Shown here: positions 41,426-50,319 of the stretch, piece by piece
Position numbering within the stretch: position 1 is the stretch's first letter
Layout: the number at the start of each line of letters is the position of its first letter
Assembly (NCBI GenBank): GCA_963665735.1
Contig: OY762444.1
Coordinates: 1,612,001-1,676,000 of the forward strand
From: CATOSK01 sp963665735
GTDB taxonomy: Bacteria; Chloroflexota; Dehalococcoidia; Lucifugimonadales; UBA3495
Length of the DNA: 64,000 nt
Direction of reading: 5' to 3'
Made by a program: the position numbers and the translations under genes
Notes under the pieces: generated by a model
Told to the model about the DNA's origin: nothing
What the model saw: the letters and a program-made list of their open reading frames with translations, nothing else
Databases searched by the model: none

Positions 41426-42745
41426 CTATCGCCCTCCATCATGCGCCGCTGCTGCCTCTTCCGCTTCCTCAACGACTTCCCCCTTGGGTCTCCGCATCAC
41501 GGCGAAAGTCACGGCGCTGAAAGCAAACACCACCGTGAAAATCCACAGCGGAACCGTGTAACTGCCCTGCTGATCGTACCACCAGCCGACGAAAACCGGC
41601 GCCAGCAGCACCCCCGGGAAGTTGGCGAACTGCACGAATCCCCGCAACCGGCTGAACGTCCGCCGCCCAAAATACTCTCCCAAGGCCGCCCAGTTGGTGG
41701 GCGCGCTGGCCTCCGCCACCGAGAACAGCAGCACAAACGCCAGCACTACCCACAAAGACCGCAGCGGCGACGCCAGCAGGACAAAGGCCGCCGTTCCCGC
41801 GGCGCAGGCCGCCATCAAGACCCAGTTCTTCGGCACCCGATCCGCTACCCACCCCATCACCAGGTACAACGGAACGGTGGCGAAGAGCAGCAGGGAAAAG
41901 ACCAGAACGGCGGTGGATTCACCGATTCCCTTGCTGACCAGGATGGGGATGATGTGCAGCATCACGGCGGCCTTGGCTATCAACCGGAAGGCCGTCCCCG
42001 CCGCCAGTATCCAGTAGGCCGGACTGCGTATGGCCGGCCCCAGGTCAAACTCCACGGGCGGACGCCAATTGGCCGCCCGTTGGCGTCCCGGCCGGGAAGA
42101 ACCGGCCCCCTCCGGCGCGTCCCCGTCCATCGTTAGCCCCACGCTTTCCGGCGTGTTCTTGAAAAACACCGTCAACGGCAGCACGGTCACCAGGATGATT
42201 ACCCCGATGACGTTGAACGTAGCGGGCAGTCCCCAGAAAGCGATGGAAACGGCTATCAAGGGAACCAGCAGGGCCGGCACCACCGAGTCCATCGCGTGAA
42301 ACACCGACATCGCCATCGCTTTTTGACGGTAAAACCAGTTGTTCAACAGCGTCGCCATTGGGTACGAAAACCCGATGTTGCTGCCGATGGTTACAACGCC
42401 CAGGTAAATGGCCGCGAAAGCCCAAATGCTGCTGGTCTGCCCCAGAATCAGGAACCCGCCCCCGCTCATGGTGGCGCCAATGGCAATCATAATCCGCGGG
42501 CCGAAACGGTCCACCAGGTAGCCGGCGATGGGGCCGGTGGGACCGTTTTCCGAGCGGGCCAGGGAGAAGATGAGCGACACGGTGGCCCGGCTGGCCCCGA
42601 AATACTCTTCCACCGGCAGAATAAAGACCGGAAATCCCTTGTTAACGGCGGTCTTGTTGATGGACGTGACAAACGCGCCCAGCGTCACCATCCACCAGCC
42701 CAGGAAAATCTTGGGCCGGCGCGAAATCAGCGCGGGCAGGTTCAA
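41426..42745 (-). CDS. MFS transporter
   Basis: A 439-residue twelve-span major facilitator. The loop after span 2 (AGYLVDRFGPRIMIAIGATM) is the family's signature A, and the central cytoplasmic loop (about 200-230) is long and charged. PRIM-type oxalate/formate or monocarboxylate permeases (MCT-like) are its closest look, with FLGWWMVTLGAFVTSINKTA at the start. A helical acidic tail ends the protein (EVVEEAEEAAAAHDGGR). The substrate is probably an organic acid, but this is inference. It is 63 bp downstream of the second LLM monooxygenase, same strand. Confidence 0.85.
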   Translation of the reverse strand: MNLPALISRRPKIFLGWWMVTLGAFVTSINKTAVNKGFPVFILPVEEYFGASRATVSLIFSLARSENGPTGPIAGYLVDRFGPRIMIAIGATMSGGGFLILGQTSSIWAFAAIYLGVVTIGSNIGFSYPMATLLNNWFYRQKAMAMSVFHAMDSVVPALLVPLIAVSIAFWGLPATFNVIGVIILVTVLPLTVFFKNTPESVGLTMDGDAPEGAGSSRPGRQRAANWRPPVEFDLGPAIRSPAYWILAAGTAFRLIAKAAVMLHIIPILVSKGIGESTAVLVFSLLLFATVPLYLVMGWVADRVPKNWVLMAACAAGTAAFVLLASPLRSLWVVLAFVLLFSVAEASAPTNWAALGEYFGRRTFSRLRGFVQFANFPGVLLAPVFVGWWYDQQGSYTVPLWIFTVVFAFSAVTFAVMRRPKGEVVEEAEEAAAAHDGGR

Positions 42746-42808
42746 CTGACTCTCCCGGCGCGTCGGATTGACGGAAGTTTAGCCACCATGCCGGGCAGTC
42801 CTGCAACC

Positions 42809-43861
42809 TCAGTCCGGGAAATTGGGCATCACCTCTTTAGCGAAAAGCTCCAGCGAGTCCATGACCTTATCGCTGGCTATGCCGCCGTAGTTAACGAACA
42901 CAATCACCTTTTTCACCCCCGACTTTTCCAGACGGGCCACTTTCTCCGCCACCCGGTCAGGACTGCCGAAAAGGATTACGTCATCAGCCAGCGTTTGGAA
43001 GTCCACCGTTGACTGGGCGGAAAAACGGCGGCGGTACTCGGCGAAATTGGTCGGCAGCAATTCCCCCCGCCGTTCCGGTGGCGCCCCCACTTCGGCGGCG
43101 GTGTTCAGGAACCACAGGTAAGGCGCTTTGGCGTCGGCCAAGGCTTTTTCGTCGGTGGTCGCCGTGTACATGGCCCGGGCCACCGTTACGCTCTGCGGGT
43201 CAAACTCTCCGCCCGCCTCTCCCACCGCGCCCCGAAAGTAATCTACCTGCGCTGCCACCCGGTCAAAAGATTCCCCTTGGCCCACCAGCAAGTTCCAACC
43301 CTTGGCGGCGATGCGGTTCATGCTGGCGTGGCTGGTAGCCGCCACCCACAGCGGCGGGTGCGGCGACTGCACCGGCTTGGGATGGACGGTCATTTCGTTG
43401 TAAGTCCAGAACTCCCCCCGGTAATCAAAAGGCTCCCGCGCCGTCCAGCCCAGCGTCAGCACCTCCAACGCCTCCCGGAAACGGCGGTCCGCCTCGGCCA
43501 TGTCAATGTTGAACTTGTGGAACTCCCCCCACTGGTAGCCCCGGCCAACCCCCAAGTCCAGCCGCCCGTTGCTCAGCAGGTCAACGGTGGCCGCTTCCTC
43601 CGCGACTTGGATGGGGTTATGAAAGGGCAGCACCGTCACCGCGGTTCCCAGCCGTATGACGCTGGTCAACCCGGCCAGGTAGGCCAGCACCGGCAAGGTG
43701 GCGGAAACGATGCCGTGACGGGAAAAGTGATGCTCGGTGAACCAAACCGAGTCATAGCCCAGCTGCTCAGCCCAAAGAACTTGCTCCAGAGCCTCCCGGT
43801 AATACTCCCGCTCCCTGTCCGCCTCGGGCAGCTGTACCGAATGAAAAAGCCCAAACTTCAT
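42809..43861 (-). CDS. LLM-class flavin-dependent monooxygenase 2
   Basis: A 350-residue luciferase-fold oxygenase. MKFGLFHSVQLPEADRERE, WAEQLGYDSVWFTEHHFSRH and VLPFHNPIQVAEEAATVDLL fit the family; NGRLDLGVGRGYQWGEFHKF is the FMN phosphate loop. DDVILFGSPDRVAEKVARLE near the end is a common LLM helix. It needs reduced FMN from a partner reductase. ATG 43861 is used; an in-frame start at 43909 adds 16 atypical residues. It probably shares a transcript with the MFS gene, so uptake and oxidation of one compound may be linked. Confidence 0.9.
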   Translation of the reverse strand: MKFGLFHSVQLPEADREREYYREALEQVLWAEQLGYDSVWFTEHHFSRHGIVSATLPVLAYLAGLTSVIRLGTAVTVLPFHNPIQVAEEAATVDLLSNGRLDLGVGRGYQWGEFHKFNIDMAEADRRFREALEVLTLGWTAREPFDYRGEFWTYNEMTVHPKPVQSPHPPLWVAATSHASMNRIAAKGWNLLVGQGESFDRVAAQVDYFRGAVGEAGGEFDPQSVTVARAMYTATTDEKALADAKAPYLWFLNTAAEVGAPPERRGELLPTNFAEYRRRFSAQSTVDFQTLADDVILFGSPDRVAEKVARLEKSGVKKVIVFVNYGGIASDKVMDSLELFAKEVMPNFPD

Positions 43862-43917
43862 TAACCGTCCCCTGCTGCCACCGTCATACCCCCGCCGGCG
43901 CAAATCCAAAACTCCCG

Positions 43918-44735
43918 CCCCCTACTCAGGGGAAGGACCAGGGTGGGGGTAAAATCGTATCCCGCCACCGTCATCCGACCGCCAACCCGTCATTCCGGCG
44001 GAAGCCGGAATCCAAAAACCCCCGCCAAAACCGGCGTAGTCCCCCGTATAACCGTCATCCCCCCGCCAGCGCAAATCCACATCCTAGCCCCTGCCACCGT
44101 CATCCGACCGCCAACCCGTCATTCCGGCGGAAGCCGGAATCCAGAAACCCCCGCCAAAACCGGCGTAGTCCCCCAATAACCGTCATTCCCCCGCCAGCGC
44201 AAATCCACATCCTAGCCTCTGCCACCGGAAACACACACCCTAACCCTTGCCGCCACCGTCATTCCGGCACCCACCACCGTCATTCCGGCGAAGGCCGGAA
44301 TCCAGAAATCCCCGCCAAAACCGGCGTCGTCCCACCAATAATCATCATCCCCCCGCCAGCGCAAATCCACATCCTAGCCTCTGCCACCGGAAACACACAC
44401 CCTAACCCTTGCTGCCACCGTCATTCCGACCGCCAACCCGTCATTCCGGCGGAAGCCGGAATCCAGAAACCCCCGCCAAAACCGGCGTCGTCCCCCGGAT
44501 AACCGTCATTCCCCCACAAGTGGGAATCCACATCCTAACCCCCGCCACCGGAAACACACACCCTAGCTGCCACCGTCCTTCCGGCCCCACCACCGTCATT
44601 CCGGCGAAGGCCGGAATCCAGAAATCCTTGCCAAAACCGGCGTCATCCCCCGAATAACCGTCATCCCCCGCCGGCGCAAATCCAAAACTCCCGCCCCCTA
44701 CGAGGGGGAGGGCCGGGGAGGGGGTGAACCCCACC
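43918..44735. repeat. Five-unit tandem array of composite repeats
   Basis: After a C/G-rich hairpin (43918-43950), units start with CGTCATTCCGGCG at 43988, 44117, 44278, 44439 and 44594, at steps of 129, 161, 161 and 155 bp. Each unit has a REP arm, then CCCGCCAAAACCGGCGT, a second decayed REP arm (CGTCATCCCCCCGCCAGCGC) and AAATCCACATCCTAGCC; three add CCACCGGAAACACACACCCT. Another hairpin closes the array (about 44693-44725). No gene lies in the 43862-44740 gap. Confidence 0.85.
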
Positions 44736-44740
44736 AACGC

Positions 44741-45580
44741 CTACACCCCCTGCCAGTAGCGCCTCCCGTCCCGCCACACAATCCTCCCAAAGCCCGGGGC
44801 CGGCAAATGGACGGCGGCGACCAGCAGCTCATCCCGTTCCATCCGTTCCACCATCGCCCGGCGGGTGGTGCGCGCCGTATCCGGGTCAATGTCGGCCCGC
44901 GAGGCCCAATCCAGTTCATGCACCTGCGCCGTGTTGTGCAGCACATCCCCTAGCACCAGCGCCTGCTGCCCCTGGGAAGATATGACGATGCTCATGTGGC
45001 CGGGCGTATGCCCCGGAGTGGGCAGCGTGGTCAACTCCCCGGTCAGCGATTGCTCCCCCTCCATGAACTCAATCAGCCCCAACTCTTCCAGCGGCCAGAC
45101 GCATTGCGGAGCGTTGGGAAACCGCGACTCGATAAGCGCCGGGTCGTGGCAAGCCTCCCAGTCGCCCCGGCTCATCCAGTAGCGGGCGTTGGGAAAGGCC
45201 GGTTCGTACTTGCCGTTTTGCGAAAGCAGGTTCCAACCCACGTGGTCCCGGTGCAGGTGGGTCATCACCACCATGTCCACGTCGGCGGGATTCAGTGCGT
45301 TGGCCTGGAAATCGTTCATCAACTCGCCCCAAGGCGTTTCCGGCGCGTCGGCCGGCTTGGGCCCCAGCCCGGTGTCCACCAAAATGTTCTTGCCCTCGGA
45401 GCGGATAAGAAAGGCAGCCAGGTTGAAACTGACCTTCCCCTCCGGGCTGAGGTGGTCGCGATAGGGCTGCCAATCATCCTCCGGCACCGACGGGAAAAAG
45501 TTGCAAAGGTCAAACTCCAGCTTCCCGTCGGAAAGCGAAGTAACAGAAACATTCCCAACGGTCAAACTAGCGGCCACCAT
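44741..45580 (-). CDS. MBL-fold metallo-hydrolase
   Basis: A 279-residue metallo-beta-lactamase-fold protein. The metal motif is THLHRDHVGW (H108, H110, D112, H113), followed by TPGHTPGHMSIVI and LVLGDVLHNTAQV for the other ligands. Substrates in this broad family include lactones, thioesters and phosphates; NFFPSVPEDDWQPY near residue 28 is seen in quorum-quenching-lactonase-like proteins but is not decisive. GGAGGTGGG precedes ATG 45580. It runs divergently from the methyltransferase-like gene, 99 bp apart. Confidence 0.88.
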   Translation of the reverse strand: MVAASLTVGNVSVTSLSDGKLEFDLCNFFPSVPEDDWQPYRDHLSPEGKVSFNLAAFLIRSEGKNILVDTGLGPKPADAPETPWGELMNDFQANALNPADVDMVVMTHLHRDHVGWNLLSQNGKYEPAFPNARYWMSRGDWEACHDPALIESRFPNAPQCVWPLEELGLIEFMEGEQSLTGELTTLPTPGHTPGHMSIVISSQGQQALVLGDVLHNTAQVHELDWASRADIDPDTARTTRRAMVERMERDELLVAAVHLPAPGFGRIVWRDGRRYWQGV

Positions 45581-45679
45581 AAACCCACCTCCGGCAAGAC
45601 TAGCGTCGCCTGATTTTAGCACACGGCAGGCAGGGGCGGGCGTGTTACAATGGAATCGAAAGCTGCATCGGGAGGTTAA

Positions 45680-47008
45680 GTGTTGCGTGAGCGGGATGCA
45701 ATTGCTGCATTGGACGATGCCCATGAGAAAGGTTTCCACGACTTGATGGACCGTATTGAGTATGGGGAATGCGGTCCCGTAGATTGGTCTCCCATTGATG
45801 CTTCGGAGCATCTCTTTGATAGTATGACAAAGGGTTATCCTACGGATTACCATGATCCGCACGTAGCCGCAGCTTATATGGTCCGGTACCATCTTCCACG
45901 TTGCCGGATGGCGTACTTGTCGTTCAGAACACTGTTCGCCCAGATTCCTGTGCCAGATGAGCTTTACGTTTGTGACTTGGCAGCCGGCACTGGAGCTGGC
46001 ATGGTTGGCTTGGCGTGGGCGTTGTCTGAACATGAAACGCCTCCACTGGTCTATTTTGATCATTTAGAGCCGAGCTGGGCGATGCTTCAGGCTGGTTTGG
46101 CTTTCGTCCAAAGTCTGCACCATTCTTTCGGGCCAAGTTTACAGATGCGCTTTCTCCGTGCGATTCCGCCAAGTTTGCCGGATGGACTCTCTGATGAAGC
46201 ATTGCGGATAGTTTCCGCATTCCACCTGAGTTTGCCTTGGGATTCGAGTAGAGGTTCAAGCCAGGTCTTCGGGGAGGCCCTTAGCAGCATTCAGCACACG
46301 ATACGATTTGCGCGTCCACAAGCGGGTTTATTTACTTGCCACTCTGGCAAGAGCAGGTCTTTGCTTGATGCCTTGGATCATTGCTTTTGGGCAGACAATA
46401 TCCAGGAGTTTCCATTTCCGAATGACTACTTACGGTTGAATCCTTCCTCGTTTTACACTGATTGTGCACCGCGTTACGGGTTTCCGGTTGAAAATCGGGG
46501 TCAGTACCGATTCGGTTTACCTAAGGATAGCGTTTTGATGATGAAAATTGCATCGAGCCTTGTTGATGCCCCGCGTGGTCGTCAAGGGCGGCCGATACGG
46601 GATGGGCGACGTAGGGAGGATGAAAGCCAACCCTACGTTGACACTAACCGCGTACATACCCGGCGGGTTGAAGGTGCTCTTCCCCGTCGGCAGAGCCCCC
46701 CCAACACCGGCAAGTTTGTCGGCCTATCTGGGGTTAAGCCAAAACCTACCGAGCCTCTCGGTAGCGCTCCAACGGAAAATTTGGTCCAGCCTCCCCCTTC
46801 GCCAAAACCTGGAACCCCCCGGACTGAAATTCAACCTCCCTCACCGGAACCCGCTAAATTTTCAGAGGGCGATAGAGTATCGGCTGTAATAAACGGGAAC
46901 CGCATAGAAGGCACGGTACAGAAGATTCGAAAGACTACGGCAGATGTTTTGCTCAACAATCGAATACCTTTTAGGAATGTCCCCGTATCCTCATTGAAAC
47001 ACCTTTGA
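45680..47008 (+). CDS. Methyltransferase-like protein with SH3-like tail
   Basis: A 442-residue protein with GTG start behind GGAGG. Residues 95-240 look like a SAM-binding Rossmann fold: VCDLAAGTGAGMVGLAWALS (motif I) and YFDHLEPSWAMLQAGLAFVQ (motif II), reminiscent of Rsm22-type rRNA methyltransferases, though the rest does not align. A proline-rich, probably disordered linker (about 300-390) joins a C-terminal SH3-like barrel (FSEGDRVSAVINGNRIEGTV, QKIRKTTADVLLNNRIPF). It is clearly less GC-rich than its neighbours, so probably acquired. Function not known. Confidence 0.55.
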   Translation: MLRERDAIAALDDAHEKGFHDLMDRIEYGECGPVDWSPIDASEHLFDSMTKGYPTDYHDPHVAAAYMVRYHLPRCRMAYLSFRTLFAQIPVPDELYVCDLAAGTGAGMVGLAWALSEHETPPLVYFDHLEPSWAMLQAGLAFVQSLHHSFGPSLQMRFLRAIPPSLPDGLSDEALRIVSAFHLSLPWDSSRGSSQVFGEALSSIQHTIRFARPQAGLFTCHSGKSRSLLDALDHCFWADNIQEFPFPNDYLRLNPSSFYTDCAPRYGFPVENRGQYRFGLPKDSVLMMKIASSLVDAPRGRQGRPIRDGRRREDESQPYVDTNRVHTRRVEGALPRRQSPPNTGKFVGLSGVKPKPTEPLGSAPTENLVQPPPSPKPGTPRTEIQPPSPEPAKFSEGDRVSAVINGNRIEGTVQKIRKTTADVLLNNRIPFRNVPVSSLKHL

Positions 47009-47018
47009 CAGGTGTTTC
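46996..47018 (+). terminator. Perfect hairpin with the stop codon in its loop
   Basis: Arms GAAACACCT (46996-47004) and AGGTGTTTC (47010-47018) are exactly complementary. The TGA stop of the preceding gene (47006-47008) is in the 5-base loop. It could terminate transcription or protect the 3' end; there is no T run. Confidence 0.45.
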
Positions 47019-47087
47019 CCCGAACAGTGCTGTCAATTCTCAATGGCACCTGATGGGTGTTTGGTCTATGATGGTCGCAGGTGAATT

Positions 47088-48039
47088 ATGACAGTCGAAT
47101 CGTTTCCCAAGGAATATCTGCCCGGCTTTGCCCCTGGTGTTGAGACTCCGCCCCCGGCCCGTCCCGACCACATCGGGGAAACCCAGGTCGCCTACTCGGA
47201 AGCCAACCAAGTGCTGACCAAGGCCACCGGGTTCATGGACGCCTACGACTTTACCCTCAACCCTTATTCCGGCTGTTCCTTCGGGTGTACCTACTGCTAT
47301 GCCGCCTTTTTCAGCCGGGACGTTAAAAAAAAGGGATTCCTGGGGTTATTGGGTCAGCGTCAAGGACAACGCCGTCGAGTTGCTGGAAAAGCGTCTAAAA
47401 CGGCGGCCCGATTACCTGGACGGCAAGTGCATCTACATGAGCAGCGTCACCGACCCCTATCAGCCGGTGGAGCGGGAACTGAAACTTACCCGCCGTCTGC
47501 TGGAAGTAATGGCCGACGGTCATAAACCCAAGCTGGTGGTACAGACCCGCAGCCCCGATGTGGCGGGGGACTGCGACCTTTTCCGGCAAATTGAGGACAA
47601 CGGCGGACGGGTTCAGGTCAACATGACCGTCACCACCGACGACGAGGATATCCGGCGAACTTTTGAACCCTTCTGCCCATCCAATCCGGCGCGGCTGGCT
47701 GCCATCGCCAAAGTACAAGCGGCTGACATTGACGCCTGCATCACCATGACGCCGCTCTTGCTGGTCAGCAGTCCCTACGCCTTCGCCGACCTGTTGATAG
47801 AAACGGGCGTCAAGAAGTTCATTGCCCAGCCCTTCCATTTCAACAAGGGCAAGTTCATTGCCAAGACCAGGGAAGACGCTTTCGCGCTGATGGCCGAAAA
47901 GCTGGACTGCGAACCGGACAACTTCCGGGAAGAGTACCTGGAGCATTACCAGATGGTCTTCGGGGTGCTGCGGGAAACCTTGCAGGAACAAGGGCTGGAA
48001 TTGGGCGAGGGCAAAGACGGATTCAAGCCGCCCTTTTAA
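47088..48039 (+). pseudogene. SplB-like radical SAM protein, frameshifted
   Basis: Two overlapping frames together give one complete radical SAM protein of the COG1533 (spore-photoproduct-lyase-like/Rv2578c) type. Frame one (47088-47333) holds YDFTLNPYSGCSFGCTYCYA, with the C-x3-C-x2-C cluster. Frame two continues DSWGYWVSVKDNAVELLEKR to the stop at 48039, with MSSVTDPYQPVERELKLTRR. The switch falls in a run of eight A (47325-47332); seven would restore one frame. It may be an assembly error, a true mutation or a slippage site. The activity of the subfamily is unknown. Confidence 0.8.
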
Positions 48040-48099
48040 TCCAGCCTCTCCCCCAACCCCAACGGCTCCAAACCTTATGTGACAAAGGGGGTGTCCAAA

Positions 48100-48963
48100 A
48101 TGGAATGGCAGCACCACACCGCTACGGTCAACGGCATCAACCTGCACTACGTGGCCCACGGCGACGGCGAGCCGGTCATTATGCTCCACGGCTGGCCCGA
48201 ATTCTGGTATAGCTGGCGTTGCCAGATTCCCGTCCTGGCCGAGCGGTTCCAGGTCATCGCCCCGGATATGCGGGGGTTCGGCTATTCCGACAAACCCCTT
48301 TCCGGCTACGACACCCGCACCGCCGCGTCGGACATCTATGAACTGGCCCAGGCGTTGGGCCATGAGCGGGTAAAGCTGGTGGCCCACGACATCGGGGCGC
48401 GGGTGGCCTTCCGGTTCACCCTCGACCACCCGCAGGCGGTGCGGAAACTGGTTCTCATTGACTCAACGCCGCCCATCGAACAGTTGGGCAACCAGCCCCC
48501 GGCGGCCATCCGGGAGCGGTGGCATTCCTACTTCCACCAGCAATTTGACCTGCCCGAAAAGCTAATCGAGGGGCGGGAAGAGATTTACCTGCGCCACATT
48601 TTCCGCGACTGGTGCATCAACAAGTACCCCATCAGCGACGAAGAGGTTGCCCACTACGTCAAAGCCTACTCCCAGCCCGGCGCGCTGCGGGGCGGGTTCA
48701 GCTACTACCGGGCCGCCGCCTACGAAGACCCGCCCCACTGGCGGGCCGACGCCGAGCGGCAACTGGACACGCCCCTGCTGTTCCTCTTCGGCGTCCGGCG
48801 GGCCAGGACTGCCGAAGTCATGGGAACCGGGCCGTTGGAAGACGCTTGGCGGCGGTTCTTCCCCAACGCGGTGGGCAAGCACCTGGGCAACTACGGCCAC
48901 TTCCTCCAATGGGAAACGCCCGACGCCGTGAATCAGGAACTGCTGGACTTCCTCCCCGACTAG
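48100..48963 (+). CDS. Alpha/beta hydrolase (epoxide hydrolase / dehalogenase type)
   Basis: A 287-residue alpha/beta-fold hydrolase. IMLHGWPEFWYSWRCQIPVL provides the oxyanion hole, and the nucleophile is Asp97 in LVAHDIGARVAF, as in epoxide hydrolases and haloalkane/haloacetate dehalogenases, where Asp replaces the usual Ser. DMRGFGYSDKP and the final His (GNYGHFLQWETP) match. The true substrate is open. GGGGGTG lies 9 nt before ATG 48100; a GTG at 48079 is an alternative. It follows the radical SAM gene by 60 bp on the same strand. Confidence 0.9.
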   Translation: MEWQHHTATVNGINLHYVAHGDGEPVIMLHGWPEFWYSWRCQIPVLAERFQVIAPDMRGFGYSDKPLSGYDTRTAASDIYELAQALGHERVKLVAHDIGARVAFRFTLDHPQAVRKLVLIDSTPPIEQLGNQPPAAIRERWHSYFHQQFDLPEKLIEGREEIYLRHIFRDWCINKYPISDEEVAHYVKAYSQPGALRGGFSYYRAAAYEDPPHWRADAERQLDTPLLFLFGVRRARTAEVMGTGPLEDAWRRFFPNAVGKHLGNYGHFLQWETPDAVNQELLDFLPD

Positions 48964-49019
48964 AAAACCGTCCCCAACCCGGTGGCGCAGGTTTTCAACC
49001 TGCGTTTGTCCTTGCCCCC

Positions 49020-49250
49020 ACCATCGTCATTCCGGCGAAAGGCGAAAAATACCCGACCCCTCACGGGTAGGGCTAGGGTGGGGGTGAACCCCCGTCCAGA
49101 GACAGCAACCAGAAGAGGGGAGACTCGTGGAGAGTCTCCCCCTCATTGCCATCCCCCCACCAAACCAACCCACACCCCAACCCGTCATTCCGGCGAAGGC
49201 CGAAATCCAGCCCCCACAATCCCGTTCGTGGTGAGCCTGTCGAACCACCC
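49020..49250. repeat. Dispersed repeats before the second RNA copy
   Basis: A shortened REP arm (about 49025, CGTCATTCCGGCGAAAGGCG), a hairpin half (about 49055-49090, CCCCTCACGGGTAGGGCTA), an inverted pair GGGGAGACTC/GAGTCTCCCC (49117-49142), and a REP arm variant at about 49184. No gene is seen between 48964 and 50319 apart from these and the candidate RNA element. Confidence 0.6.
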
Positions 49251-49269
49251 CCAACTGACAAAACCCCCC

Positions 49270-49299
49270 TTGACAAATACCGTACACCAGTTCTATTAT
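49270..49299 (+). promoter_or_regulatory. Sigma-70 promoter of candidate RNA, copy 2
   Basis: A -35 TTGACA (49270-49275), 18-bp spacer and -10 TATTAT (49294-49299), matching the arrangement at 19204-19233 with substitutions in the spacer. Conservation of both boxes and the exact spacing between copies supports function. Confidence 0.7.
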
Positions 49300-49305
49300 C
49301 ATTCT

Positions 49306-49650
49306 ATCGGCAAAATCCTTTGTACCCCCAATCCCAACCATCGGAGGAACCGCCTATGTAGCAGCCCGCCCCGCCGTTTGCGTCGAGAATCCCTCCCGGA
49401 CAACCCGGGCTCTTGTCCGATGCGAGGTTTAAGATTCCGCTGCGGCAACCGCCCCCACCGACGGGCGTCGGCCCTTCTCCCTTGGGAGAACCCGGCTGGC
49501 AAAGTCGGTCGTGCCCCTGGACGACGGGTGGCTGCTCCCCTGCGGGGTGGTAGCGGCGGTAGTCGGCCACGCCCACCGGCGGTAGCTTAACGTCCCCCTT
49601 GAAGGGACGAGGCAAAGCCGGAACGCCCGGCCGGGCAACCCCTTGAAACA
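49306..49650 (+). ncRNA. Candidate structured RNA, copy 2
   Basis: The helices of copy 1 are kept with paired substitutions: GAATC (49387-49391) with GATTC (49433-49437), and CGGACAA (49397-49403) with TTGTCCG (49413-49419). The hairpin TTCTCCC-TT-GGGAGAA is at 49475-49490. A GGAGG at 49343 precedes ATG-TAG (49356-49361), a start-stop pair absent in copy 1 (ATACAA). Only one unit with CCCCTGGACGACGGG is present. The hairpin GTCCC...GGGAC followed by GGCAAAGCCGG lies near 49590-49620. Ends are approximate and no known family is recognised. Confidence 0.6.
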
Positions 49651-49730
49651 AGGAAACGAAAACCCAAACGCCGGAACCCCAAAACCAACCAAAAGGAGGC
49701 CAAAAAACAACCGAAAAAACCTGCTCAAAA

Positions 49731-49881
49731 CATGCTCAAAAGTGGTCAAAACCGCTCAAAACTAATCATTTTTCCCCCAAAAATGAGCGCTTTTGAGCGC
49801 ATCGGACTCCCTAAATCCACGCTCAAATGAGCGCTTTTGATTAAAAATGAGCGCTTTTTCCAACAAAAACAAAATTTCACC
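49731..49881. repeat. Phased short-repeat module, diverged copy D
   Basis: Same architecture as modules A-C but with a different core word. The left side has TCAAAA four times at 10-11-bp steps (49734 onward). The right side has ATGAGCGCTTTT repeated with 20-bp spacing around the shared segment AATCCACGCTCAAATG. The end AAAATTTCACC is also shared. In A-C the core is TGGACA/TGGGCG; here it is TGAGCG. Confidence 0.7.
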
Positions 49882-50105
49882 CGCCGCGATTTCCCCGGTC
49901 CCCAACCCGTCATTCCGGCGAAGAGCCTGCCCTGAGCATCGCCGAACGGGCCGGAATCCAGAAATCCTGGCGAGTGCCGGCGTTGGTCTTTCCTTGGAAT
50001 CTCGGATTTCCCAACCCGTAGGGGCAACCCTTGTGATTGCCCGCCCCGCCAACCAAAAGTCAACCAACCGGAGGCCCAAAAACACCCGAATAGACCTGTC
50101 CAAAA

Positions 50106-50246
50106 CCCGCCCCAAAAGTGTCCAAAATCGCCAAAACCGCCCAAATATCCCCAAAAATGGACACATCCTGGACACATCTAACCCCCCAATCCACGCTCAA
50201 ATGGTCAATAATGGTCGAAAATGGACAAAAAGGTAAAATTTTCACC
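50106..50246. repeat. Phased short-repeat module, copy C
   Basis: Near-copy of module B. Left side CCAAAA tracts, then TGGACACATCC and TGGACACATCT in tandem. The right side decamers are AATGGTCAAT, AATGGTCGAA and AATGGACAAA, ending AAGGTAAAATTTTCACC. A C/G-rich hairpin fragment follows up to about 50282. Confidence 0.8.
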
Positions 50247-50319
50247 TCCTCCCTCTACCAAGCCAGGGCCGGGGAGGGGGTGACCCCAACCGCCCTGACC
50301 GCAACCGCGACGGGCGCCA

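Noticed and set aside
40271..42136. Long plus-strand frame across the insertion sequence and MFS gene
   Set aside because: It is antisense to the transposase and transporter and has a Pro/Gly/Arg-rich shadow composition.
43988..44690. CRISPR-like array
   Set aside because: Repeat arms recur at 129-161 bp and the sequences between them are themselves conserved from unit to unit. Spacers should be unique and short, and no cas gene is nearby.
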